The position numbers and the translations under genes are program-made. The notes under the pieces were generated by a model. That model made no database searches. It had not been told where the DNA came from and was given only the letters and a program-made list of their open reading frames with translations. Positions 14,573 through 25,738 of a stretch of DNA of 64,000 nt are shown here, one piece after another. The DNA comes from Motacilla alba alba (taxonomy: Eukaryota; Chordata; Aves; Passeriformes; Motacillidae). Position 1 is the stretch's first letter, and each line of letters begins with the position of its first letter. Where the stretch lies: assembly GCF_015832195.1 (NCBI RefSeq), contig NC_052018.1:33632115-33696114 (forward strand), given 5' to 3'.

Positions 14573-14617
14573 GAAAAAAACAAAACAAAACAAAAAACAA
14601 AAAAAAAAAAAAAAACC
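14573..14617. repeat. A-rich tract with CAAAA units
   Basis: Runs of A are interrupted by single C, ending in a run of about 17 A. No retrocopy body is recognisable upstream. Confidence 0.85.
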
Positions 14618-15263
14618 AGACGGATTTGTTGTGGGTGATGCTCAGTGCCAGGCATTTTCTCTGTTTTTCAATGACTCGAAGAGGACCAGAGGCTCAAGAC
14701 TTCTACTGTGAGTCCCCTGATACAGTATTTCCCTTCCTTTAGTTACACCAACATCCCTACTGGATTTCAAGGAAAGTTGCTCTGGAGTTCATGGTCTTCA
14801 ATGTGCACTACAGATACCTCAAGTGGTACCTGTAATGCAGGTGTTGAGATGTCTCACTGAATTCCTGTCTATTTACTGTAATCCCCACTAAGACCCCAGC
14901 TTTGGCTCTGGCCTATGAAAAACAAGGCTTTGTAGGATGTTCAGGAATCTCCACAGCTAATTTGGCAACAAATTGCCCAAAGGCACTCCTTTTCCAGATG
15001 AAGAACATTCTGGATGATTCATTAAAGCAGAGAAATTGTTGGAAGAAGTGGTTGCTTTCTAGAACTCTGTTTTCATTGTTGTTCATTCACATTTTAGAAA
15101 GTAAATAAAGAAAATACAATCTTTTGATGCATTATTCACTTGGCATGCCATGCTCAGAAAATATGGTTTCTATTGGTCTGGAATTTCTTCCTGGAAAAAA
15201 CTTGTACAGATTCAGAGCAATGCTCTGTTGATTTGACTACATTAATGGAATATTTTGAAATGC

Positions 15264-15280
15264 TTTTTTTTTTTTTTTTT
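15264..15280. repeat. Poly(T) run (17 T)
   Basis: An uninterrupted run of T. Confidence 0.9.
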
Positions 15281-17871
15281 AATGTTTAGTCAACAGTCAG
15301 AATATTAAGGCCTTCTTGGCCACACAACATGAAAATGGACTCAATAAGACCTTTGAACTAGAAAACAAGTGGACTTTGGATTGAGTTATTTCCTTCAGGA
15401 TTCCTATTCATTCTAAGAAAATAAGTTCTGAGTAATTATGTAAATTTTTGACTCAGCTGAGGGATTAGGAAGTGAAATTGAAGGTTTAGTGCTTATGCAG
15501 TTTCTTAGGGAAGAATATATTTTGGCTGTTCAGGCAAGGATCTGAAATACAGTATATAGAGAGGAAAAGCAGGTACTGTTCATATTCCAGAAAAGACAGC
15601 TGGAAATCATTTCAAATTTAGAACTATTGGCATGCACTGTGCATCCATTAGGTATTCCTGTTAGTCAGCACATTCTGACAACCATCCCTACACAATGAAT
15701 TTGGAAAAACAAATGATAAAGACCTGGTGAAGGAGAAAAATAAAAAACTACAGTTGTCTGTATAATATTTCTGAGAGCTTATGATTCCAAAAGTCTTTTC
15801 AAACATCTGGGGAGGCTCAAGAAAACTAAGTTAGAAAATGGTTATTTTGTCACTCCATAAAAAAGTGTTTTGGAATGGAAAAAAAATCAGCAATGCACTC
15901 AAGCGTATAGCTCAGTCTGGTGTCAGTTGCAAGGAAGCTGGAAGAGAATAAAAAGGGACAAGTGAAAAGTAATATGGATGTTTTGCTTTAAATACAAGGA
16001 AACTAAGCCAATGAACGATCAAGACATTATAAGGCCCAAAAGGGGCTCCAGGCTTCTCCTGGTTTCTGTAATTGCTCAGTGGTTCCTCTCCCTCTGTGAG
16101 GACTTCAGTAGCTTTCTTTCACCTGGTGCTTTTGGCACTATTTTCGTTCTTTCCGGCACTAGCCTAAGCAATGCAGGCTGGTGCAACTCTGTTCACATGC
16201 CTGTGTTTCTGCATGCTCTGGACATCGCTTTTTAGGGACAGGACCACAGCCTTATTCCTTGGGGCAGGAGGACTAGCAAAAGGATCTCTTCCTCCCCTTC
16301 CCACTCCCCAGATCAGCCAGAGCCACATGTGCTGTCATGCCAAATAGCCAGGGGACACAGCCCCTTCATTTCAGACAAAATTTCATCCTTGGTTTCTGTG
16401 TACCAAGATCTGCAGTGGGACTGAAAAAATCAATCTTCTTCTACAAGTTTCGATCTTCTGACGGGATAAGATAAGAATGGGAACTGCTTTGGGGAACATT
16501 GAGACTGCTCTTCTGACTTCAGGAGCTAAATGCTTGTCTTCCACTCTATCACAGGGTCCACTCTCCCTGCTGGTAAGGGTTACTCTGAAGCATCTTATGG
16601 GGAGAAAGATAAGAAAAAGCAATAGAGCTTGTTCTTTTGGTGTCTTATTTAAGAAAATTAAAGAATAATTCAGGTAGAAATTAAGTCCTGATTACTTACC
16701 TGGTTTATTTTTTATAGTGCACTGGGAGACTCTGTAAATGTTCTTGCCTTTGATAGTTGCATTCCTTGCAATTGACTGAACATCATGACTAACACTCAAG
16801 AAATGTGTTGCTTCTTATAAAATGTTTCACCATGGTAATTAAAGCTAGTAGTAGCAGGACTTCTGCATGGGTGCTGTACCTGAAATACACAGGAGGGCAG
16901 TGTAGCTGGAATTTGCAATTCTGCTTAGTTACACTCCTGCTAAAGGCCCTGCAAAGCCAAAAAGTGGTTATTCTCACATCTCCAGAAGGATGCTGAAGCT
17001 GAGCATTTGCAATGGGTACTTTGCACAGGTCTTCTGAGCAATAGGGCAGGATGCTCCTCACTCCCTTGCCAGTGACTGTGTGTGCATGCCAGTTCTCATC
17101 TGCCCCAAGGCCCAGGCAGCCTGTTCCGCCAGCTGCCTCTTACACAGTGAAATGGACAGTAATGCAAAGGAAAAAAAGATCATATAATGTATCAAAACCT
17201 GTAAACCAAGTCAGCCTCACCTTGGGATGGAGCCAGAATTTCAGTCACCCATAGCTAAATCTGTATTTGTTCTGTTGTCCAGCACAATGGTTCCAAGATG
17301 GGACAGAGTTTCACAGGGTATGGTGCTGGAAAACATAAGTAGTAATATTTGACTAAAGTGACTTGGTTGCACTTGCTTCCTAAGAATATATGCAACAGGA
17401 ATATTTAGGTGATCACAGCAGTAAAAGAGTAATACCAGACTGAAAAAAAAAATTCATTTTACTGGAAAATAATCAAGATATTTAGACACCACAAAGTAGC
17501 AAATTTCAGAGCAAAAACTTATTTCTGCATTAAATAGAAAAGTATGTATTGTAAAAACATCTAATTGCTACCTTTTAACTTTTTCTTAATTTTTAATTTA
17601 AAATATTTATTGGAAATTGAGTTACATATAATAAATATTTCAGTTGAGCCAAATCTGCAAATTTTGTTGGAAAACAAAAAGATGGATAGGATGACTTGAT
17701 GACAGCTTATGCCTGTCTCTTCTCAAAATATTGACTGATTGGATAATAAATGTTCAGTTGAAGTACATATCAAGCCCTCAAATTTGAGGCTTCAAAAATT
17801 ACACTAGAAATTTAGGGGGTATCCTATTTGGAGACCTTTATTTTTTTGAAGTGATATAATCTGGAGCAACT

Positions 17872-17950
17872 ATTTAATTTTTTCCTTTTACTACTATTTT
17901 TTCCTTTTGCTTCTCCTCTCTGTCTTTTTTTTTTTTTCTTTTCCCTTTTA
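17872..17950. repeat. Polypyrimidine-rich tract
   Basis: About 80 bases are almost all T and C on the plus strand, with several T runs. Confidence 0.75.
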
Positions 17951-18973
17951 AATTACCTCATACTTTTGTACTTCAAGTATGAGATTTTTAAGGTTCTTTC
18001 TTGGAAGGCATAGACCAATTCTTTTTTTTATTTAAAGCAGGCAAATAAAACTTTAAGAAATTTAATATAAATAAAACCATGCTAACATCAGCTGAACAGA
18101 ATTCATAACATTAGTGGAATGTGGTAACAAAGTGTAGGGGATTTGGATTTCATCTGAACAGCCTCTAGCCTTTCAGGTGTCTGTACAGTCTCCCCATTTT
18201 AATCACTTTTGCATAGAAAATACCTAATAGGAAAGGAAAAGGTCATAGGTCAGAAATAACTAACTAATTAACATGCACTCAGATGTTCATGCCGTGACCT
18301 GTTGCAACTACCAGAGACTCCCAAACATTCATTTCCATGTATCTGTGCTAAGCTGCTCAAATGCTAAAACTTGCAAGTATTTTCTCCTTCAAGCCCCAGG
18401 CTGCGCTCCTTCATCTTATATATTCAAAAATCAGAGACTAGCAGCTTTTAAGACCCGTGTTCTTCATTTCCTTTGAAACTGACTCCCACTGGTCACTGGG
18501 CATCTTCCCATTACTGGGGTCCTTACCGATGGGCAGATGAAACATATATGTCACTAGATTCACTCTCACAAAAAATCATCCAAAAGAGAAGTTGTCTCCA
18601 AATTGGTTGTGCTGGACCATGGGTATTAGTTCACAGGAGCACCGTTGAAAGAGTAATAATATAGATTGCTAGACCTGTACATGCACACTCCCCAAGGGGT
18701 CTTCTGGCTCCCCAGGCTTCATAATTCCTGGTGCATGACCTCTGTTAGACACAGCGCTCTCCCAGAAAAAGTCTAATTGCAGTAATTCATTCAACAAGGC
18801 CAGACTTGAAGAATGGTGAAATACAACTTGGTTTATTAACCATCTCCTTATGACAAATCACACTATTTTACCTTACAGAACATAGGTTTCATTTTTTTCA
18901 TAGCAGTTGGGGTTTCTTATTAAATAAAACACAACAGGATTTTCACAAATGATAGGCACAAAGATTCTAATCT

Positions 18974-19012
18974 AAATTCTCAATTCTCAATTCTCAATTC
19001 TCAATTCTAATT
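18974..19012. repeat. (CAATTCT)n heptamer tandem repeat
   Basis: Four exact CAATTCT units follow one AAATTCT unit, and a partial AATT ends the array. The unit is 7 bases. It is short and pure, with no link to a neighbouring feature. Confidence 0.92.
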
Positions 19013-20362
19013 AAGAACAAACTAACCAAAAAACCCATTCAAACAAAATCAGCTCCATTTTATATGAATATTAGTTTGATCTATTCTGTTTCCATTGAGT
19101 GTGGGACTGGAAGAGCGTACAAAAAGCTTCATGGTATTGTACAAAGATGGGAAATAGCTTATTACCAGAAAAATTAGCAATAGCAGAGGTGGGAAACAAA
19201 GATTCGAATGCAAATGTTTACGTACCTAACAGCAATATAGTTGAGTTCTGATACCCAAATCCACAATACCTTCCAGACAATTGGAATGGAAGAAATATGG
19301 TACCCACCTTGAGAATTCAGACTTTCCACTGACAACAATTTGTAACCATTAGGCCAAGAACCACTTAATGGCAGGGAGAAGTGATAAACAATAATGGCAA
19401 CACATTTGTTGCAGTTCTTTGTGATGTTGGCAGTCCCTGAGGATGAGGTGAAGGAAGCGCCGTTCTTTGCTTCTAATCAGTCTCTCTCCTAGGTCAGGAA
19501 AAGGTTTGTCACACTAACCCGGCATACTTAATGTTAAGAAGTGCAGAAAAGGATTGTACATACATGACCTTACATGTCTTGTTGATGTTTGTGGAATACC
19601 AAACATGTTTCTTCATTTATATCATACACTAACCCAGAGAAAGAGAAATATCCTCAAACTCCACAGGTTTCTATATACTCCTTGAAGAACTGAAATTAAA
19701 AAAATGAGATGATGACACTTGCTAGCAGAACTAATTTTGGTGTAGTACTGGGGATGGCAGAGGAATGCACAGACAGAAAGCCAAATGAGTTGACAGACTT
19801 TCTGCCAATGCATTGTCACCAGCTGCAGGCCAAACTGAACCAGCCTGCTCTCAGTCCCAGGCAGTGAAACACTTTCTTCCTACTCTGCTGTCTTTGCGTA
19901 GTTCCCATTAGCTTAGTAACTTAGCTAAATGCTACTATTCAGATTTTGATCTTTTCTCCCTTGCTAACTCTATTGTGGGTAGACCAAGAAAAAACAATGA
20001 AGACGTCCATAAATAAGTAATTTGCTGCAGCTTCATCTTTGTGATCACACATGCCTTTGCTCATTTGCCATCACTAAATACCCATAGACGAGAAAAAATT
20101 GAACCAGTATAACTCAAATCAGCCTTTATATTTGTAAAATTGCCTGGGCTCATTCTCTTACCTGAGAATGACTGGCTTAACTTTGATTCAGTTTAATCTG
20201 TGACTAAATAATTTAAAGTAAATCCAAATAAATGTTGCTGTTCCTCTGAAATGAGATATGAAAAAAAATAATTTTTTCTGCATTGCTTTAATTTCACAAT
20301 ATAAATTTACACCTAAATTTATATTGATGTTAGGTTCTCAAGCAGCAAAGTCTCAAAAGACT

Positions 20363-20408
20363 TCCTCTCTCTCTTTCTCTCCCATCTGTTTTCTTTTTTC
20401 TCTTCAAG
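20363..20408. repeat. CT-rich polypyrimidine tract
   Basis: CTCTCTCT, TTTCTCTCCC and TTTTCTTTTTTCTCTTC strings lie in succession, making an almost pure pyrimidine strand. Confidence 0.7.
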
Positions 20409-21276
20409 GTTAATGGCATGATTACCCAAACACAGTGATTTATTCATCCCTTATTATTCCAAGGAAGTTGTTAACAAGTCATGGATTGGGTGTTAGGTTA
20501 TTTAAGGCTATTAATAAGACATGCAAATACTCAAGCATGTACCTATGTCTGACACAGAACTGCATTAGTAAAGCACATACATTTTAAAGTTTTCCCTGGC
20601 TTAAACTGCATGGGTAGCATGGCTAAAGGAGTTGTCCTCATCCATTAAGGTCTTAATTGCACAGAAATTCTGCTAACTCTTTCTGACTTTTTAATTTCTC
20701 TTCAAAGTGTGCTGGCAGTATGCTGGGCATACCAGGCAGACTCAGCACAAACCAGAGCAGGAGATCAGCTATCAAGCAAGTAACATTATTCCTCAGGAGA
20801 AAGCTAATGTCCTGACTGAAGAGGTCATGAAGGGAGGTTGTTTTGTTTGGAAACAGTGAGCTCTTTGGCAAAAATGGAAGGAGAGTCCAAAATAAATTCC
20901 CTGAGGTAGAAGCTATGGAATTAAGGAAGTGGCAGCATTTGCACAGGAGAGCTAAGAATGGGGGTGCTTCATAAGTAGGATTTTCTGCAGTCTCCTTTTT
21001 GCTCTAGGAAAGAGAACAGCAGAGGAATTACTAGGGAACAAGGAGAAGTGTGAAGTCCTCTTTCACTGTGACTAAAAACTCCATTTACCAAAGGGATCAA
21101 GGTTCAAGGAGGACTTGGCTGTCTTCAGGCACAAGTGAGGAGTTTTAGACACAGGATGGGGATTCACAGGGGTCATTGCAAAAAACCAACCCAAACCTTT
21201 TTAAATTAGTAAGCTACACTGAGGTGTGTGTCTTGTACCTTCCTTTTTGGTGTAAGAGACACCAGTTGACCAACTT

Positions 21277-21430
21277 AGAATCATAAAATGGCCTGGGTTG
21301 GAAAGGACCTTAAAGATCTCTAGCTCCAACCACCCTGCTGTGGGTAGGGACACCTTCCACTAGACCAGGCTGCTCAGACCTCCATCCAAACTAGCCTTGA
21401 ACACAACAGGCACCCACAACTTCTTTGAAG
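21277..21430 (-). mobile_element. CR1 3'-end fragment
   Basis: Read on the plus strand, this begins with 'agaatcataaaatggcctgg' and 'ttggaaaggaccttaaagat'. It continues through 'ggtagggacaccttccacta' and 'gaccaggctgctcagacc' to 'ccttgaacac'. This is the reverse complement of the avian CR1 3' terminus, with the octamer tail at the low-coordinate end. Only about 150 bases remain and similarity fades after about 21425. No coding part of ORF2 can be read reliably. The fragment is closer to the commonest avian CR1 3' consensus than the copy at 46.8 kb, so it may be younger, but this is an impression without alignment. Confidence 0.9.
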
Positions 21431-22759
21431 GAACAATTTCAATCTGAATGGTTTGGAACTAGCAGCCAGGAGGAAGTGTTAGCTGAGACCTGAAGGAAGG
21501 GAAGGCAGGAATAAACTGGAGCAGCAGGAGGGAATTGATGCTTCTAGAAGCAATTTGGGTAGGACTTGTTTGGGATATGTCTCTTGCACTAGTCAGTCAG
21601 AGCTTGCACCTAATACTGTCAGTCTGGTACACAGCAGCCCTGTCAATGCCTAGTTGGGCATCTAGCAACATATAGATGTGCATGAATAGACTTTTCTCAG
21701 AAGACGGAGCAAAGCATGTCTGTTTATTAGACTCTTCCTTTCAAAAGCACAAGTTGCTTTCAGGAAATACTTTAATATAACCCTTACCTCTGATTCTCTA
21801 GCCAAGGGTCTGGCATGAAAATAAACATATTGAATATGTAAACTCAGTCTGTCTGGATCTTGCATTCAGATCTCAGCTAGACAGCTTCGTTCTACTTTTC
21901 CCCAGAAGAAGCAAATAGTGTTGTAGCTAAAGGAGATGAGACCATTTAATTTTACTTTAGAAGTTCCTTCATCCCCGGTTAATGCTGGGTGCCAGTTTTA
22001 GGAGCACGAGACCAATATTTGTTTTTGCAGAAAGCATGATAGCACATGTAAATCTTGTAACTACCTGTTGATTTGACCTAAACATAGGAATTAATAGTCC
22101 TCAATTAGTGAGTTTAAATAGTATCATTCTGATTCAGTCTTGGACCTCTCAAATGGGGAAGTGCAATACCCTGTGGCTTGCTACGCTAGATCCAAGCCTT
22201 ATGCTCTGAACAGAAGTCAGGAGAAGGCCACTAACCCAGCTGCATAAAACTGGCCTAGAACCACCTGAGAACCTGGCCACAGGATGTGTGGCAATACATT
22301 AATTTCCAAAATGAGAGCAGGTTGGACAGCATCAAGAAGTCGCTTGTTTTACCCATTGGCCCCAAGGCATTATGAGACATACCTAAATCTCTCAGAGCAG
22401 TTTGTCCAGAATGTCTGCTCTCTTGCTGGGGTAAGGTACACTGCAGACCTTTTGTCTCAAAGGCAGCTGAACATGTAAAATTGGATTTTCAAATCAAAGT
22501 CATTACTACCACTTTAGAAGTCAGAGTAAAAAGGGATAGCTTTTGCACAGAAGCAGTGCCCATGACAGTACCAAAACATAGATGTATAATGTAGCACATA
22601 TGCTAGTTTTATAATTTAAGAGATAATGCTATGAAAGCCAGCTGTGATCAAACAACACTTTCTGCATTGTACTCTTGTGCAAAAAAAGTTGCTGAACTTT
22701 CAGCTGATCTAATCCATTGCTAACTGTATCCTCTTTCCCCGAGCAAATATCCTGCTGTG
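21431..22759. other. Gene-free unique DNA
   Basis: Nothing recognisable lies between the CR1 fragment and the CpG cluster. Confidence 0.55.
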
Positions 22760-22765
22760 CATGAA

Positions 22766-22860
22766 TAATTAGCAGCTGGTCCGGGGCCAGGGAGCTGAGC
22801 AGCCCTGCTCACCTCAGCGAGGCTGTCTGTCCGGCTGTGGCCCCGACAGCCGTCGTCTGC
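22766..22860. promoter_or_regulatory. CpG cluster with homeodomain/POU-like and E-box motifs, possible promoter or enhancer
   Basis: 'atgaataattagcagctggt' (22761-22780) places a POU/homeodomain-type ATGAATAATTA next to a CAGCTG E-box. It is followed by G+C-rich DNA with six CpG between 22782 and 22855. The inverted repeats CGGGGCCA (22782-22789) and TGGCCCCG (22838-22845) could form an RNA or DNA stem. On the minus strand, CTGAG followed by GTGAGC (exon end near 22814) is an excellent splice donor. On the plus strand, a well-placed Kozak ATG follows at 22874. Such a mixture is typical of a small CpG promoter with a noncoding first exon or of a developmental enhancer. Which of these it is cannot be decided here. 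Confidence 0.35.
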
Positions 22861-22873
22861 TTCTCACATCACC

Positions 22874-22966
22874 ATGGCAGCAAGTGCACATTCAGCCATT
22901 CCATACCTTATAGCACATTCCGCTCTGCTGTGTGGCCCTGCAGAGCACCTAATTCCTCTTCTCTGA
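22874..22966 (+). CDS. Small open frame (30 codons) with near-ideal Kozak context
   Basis: The start reads 'atcaccATGGcagcaag', a close match to the Kozak consensus with A at -3 and G at +4. It encodes M-A-A-S-A-H-S-A-I-P-Y-L-I-A-H-S and ends P-L-L before TGA at 22964. It lies just downstream of the CpG cluster, where the first start codon of a plus-strand transcript might be. The protein is not recognised. Short frames of this size are common by chance; only the Kozak match and the position make it worth listing. Confidence 0.12.
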   Translation: MAASAHSAIPYLIAHSALLCGPAEHLIPLL

Positions 22967-23431
22967 CTTCATATGCTCTGTTTGGAAAAGACCAACGTAA
23001 AACAGCTATTTAAGAGAAGCTGCAGAGTGAGACAAGTTATTTTTAAGACCAAGTATGACAAATATTTTGGAATGCATTCAGCACTGTAAAACTCTTAGGA
23101 TTTTTGCAAGGTTCTTTGAAACTTGTGTCACACATGTACTTCACACAAGCATCGTGATTTTCACCCAGGCTACAAATGTCCATTCACGATAACAACCTTT
23201 AATCTCCATCTCTTCATGACTTCAGTAAAGCACTTGTTCCTGTGTTCAAAACTGAGTGTATACAGGAATGCTTCTCAATCCTGGCCTTACAGATCATACT
23301 GGACCTGTACCTGCTTTGATGGCTTTAATCTTGGGGTTTGTTTCATTTGTAACCTGAATGAACAGTTCAAAGTCTGACGAATAGACTATAAACATATGAG
23401 AAAATAGATGCCAAGGTTCTAGGGAAAGGAA

Positions 23432-23492
23432 AATTAAAATTTTAAGTACTTTTAAAATTTTAATTAAATACTTTTAAAGTTTTAAAAGTATT
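23432..23492. repeat. Two adjacent AT-rich inverted repeats
   Basis: The first palindrome (23432-23465) has perfect 14-base arms, aattaaaattttaa and its complement, around 'gtactt'. Immediately after it, 23467-23492 forms a second hairpin with 13-base arms (aatacttttaaaN, one mismatch). Both are pure A/T apart from the loops. They could extrude as cruciforms or act as matrix-attachment-like DNA; neither role is shown. Confidence 0.7.
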
Positions 23493-25665
23493 CCAACATT
23501 GCACACTAATTTTGCAGCTCACGCTGCAAACTCAATTGTTGTCACAGATGGAAGAATTACTGATTAAAAATGCCAAATTTCCCTCTCAAATTATTCTTTT
23601 ATTATAACCTGTCAGAATACTGACTCACAAATTTCTGAATATATAATGATGTTCTGAACATTTCTTAATAGAAACATTTGCAAATAAGCTGCCTTATAAT
23701 AATGAAATATTTAAGACTGCTTCTTTTTTATTATTATTTTCAATATCTGTGACTTTGAAATCTGAAGAAAACAAAATTAGTTTTAAATACAATGCAAATT
23801 CTAATATTCTCTTTCAGTCACCTCCAGTAACTTGTCTAAACATCTCTACAAATAGACAATGTGCACATTCCATTTTATTAATTTCCCTACTAGCTAAGAA
23901 GCACATTTTTTAGCCTGAACTATTTTTTTTAATTGAATTCCTACACAGACAGTTTTTCATGGTACAGAATTTACTCCTTAAGCAACATACTCAGAATCCA
24001 CAAATGAGTCATTGCAGAATAGCTAAAGACTGGCCCCTCATATTCTAAAAATGTGTCTTAACCAGTGGCAAGAGCACAAACCAGCAGAAGTGGATGTTGG
24101 AAGAGTTAGCTATCTATATCAGCTATAACTATTATTTGAGAAAAAATACAAAGGAGGTGATAAACTACCTCTCAAATGATAGTGTGCATGCTCGTAATCC
24201 CTTTCAGAACAAAGTCAAACACGTGAGATAAAGTTATCTTCAAGCCCAGCTTAAGCTAAGATGTTTGGCTTAATTCAGGAAGAAGAAATCATAGTGCTCA
24301 CTTGGATCAGTTACAGCTAAGGAACGTTTTAAAAATACTGCCCCTCAGCTGTTCTCTAACATACCTTATCTGCAACATCATGTTGACAGCAACAATGTAA
24401 AAGGATTAATAAATCACATGAGAATGAAATTTTTATAAGCCAGGCCACATAGATCCATATTTTTACAATAATGTGCTTCATATGTGTTCACTGAGTAGGG
24501 ATATGATATGGGTAGGTAAAGACAAACTTTTTGACCTGTGATAAAATACATATTTCACATGCTTATGTTGTCACAAAGATCTGTTTCATGTTACCTACTA
24601 ATATTTTTTTTTCCAATTATGAGGTTTGAGATTTAATGAGATCTTCCTGAGTCTGAGCTATGTAAATTGATGCCTTAGGATTTTAGCTTTTATATTTTTC
24701 ATTAATTTGTAATCCTGCAGTTCTTTAGTGTCCAACTCTAAACTCCATGTAGAGTGTTAGCTACTGTCTTCACATTTTAGTCAGACAAAACAATTCCACT
24801 CTAGGCCTGGAAATCAAGGACACCTCACAGTCTCAGGCCCCAAGAGTTGTAAACAAAAGTGAGTTGGGAAGAAGGAAATTTGGGGTAAATTATTTAATTA
24901 CCTGAAACTGTAATTAAAAGATCAACCCCCAATATGCAAATGGAAATAAATTATAAAAATGGGAAAACTCGTGACCCAGCATCCATTTTGGGTGTAGCCC
25001 CTGGGTGGGCCTAGTCTGCCCTACATGTACCTAAAGGCCTTTCAAAAATATAACAGCTTTTTGCTCCCTTAATTTTGTCAGGCCTCTGTTTTCAGGTAGC
25101 CTAATAAGGCATCAAATAGGCTGCATTCTAATACAGTACACTTTGAATCAAAGTGCATTTTTCATGCATCAGACAAAAGAGTTTTTAAATTGCATTCATT
25201 TTTGAATATGCTGCAAACCCCTTTGCTAACAGCAAAAGACAAAGTAACATGGACTGAACTTCTAGCATTGCTTAAGTCAATGAAATTTTGTCACTGAGGT
25301 TGATAAGGACAGAGTTTAAATTAATTATTGTATAAATCACTATTAGACTCTCTTTGCTATAATGGGGCTTCTACACCATCCCACTGTTTGGTATAACAGC
25401 GATATGTATGTGTTTGTTGCAAGTCATATCATGAACTGCATAGCATAAACATATAGATAAGTTATATTTTCCTCTAAACAAACCATCCACATCTGGACAA
25501 TGAAGGTTCAAAGCAAATTCCAGGTGGACTATGATGGATTCCTCCCGGACACCATGAGGAAATACTTTGTTATCTGTGTAAGCATTCTGTGCCTTTTAAA
25601 AACAATCAAACAATACGCAAAACTGGAAGAGTTCCTGCTCTTCAAGTCTTTAGCTCTTCCTATTC

Positions 25666-25738
25666 CCCTTCATTATATATACAAATTATATTTACAGATC
25701 TCCTCCATTATATATATGCAAAATTATATATACAGTCT
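25666..25738. repeat. Imperfect AT-rich tandem duplication (about 36-base unit)
   Basis: Two adjacent copies each read roughly ccNNtCATTATATATA, then an A-rich link, AATTATATxTACAG and TCT. They lie at 25666-25701 and 25702-25738. They differ by a few substitutions and a short indel. Nothing coding is associated. Confidence 0.75.

Larger units (their letters stand above)
5411..21276. other. Gene-free AT-rich DNA
   Basis: This is unique sequence broken by T/A runs (6007, 14573, 15264), the pyrimidine tracts at 17872 and 20363, the heptamer array at 18974 and the G+C-richer patch at 7245. Overlapping open frames on both strands at about 9150-9470 and 7150-7570 shadow one another and none resembles a known family. 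No recognisable exon, RNA gene or older mobile element was found, although diverged repeats could escape reading by eye. Confidence 0.55.

Noticed and set aside
17090..17150. 'aggcccaggcagcctgttcc', resembling a CR1 3' segment
   Set aside because: The match is about 15 bases and does not extend on either side.
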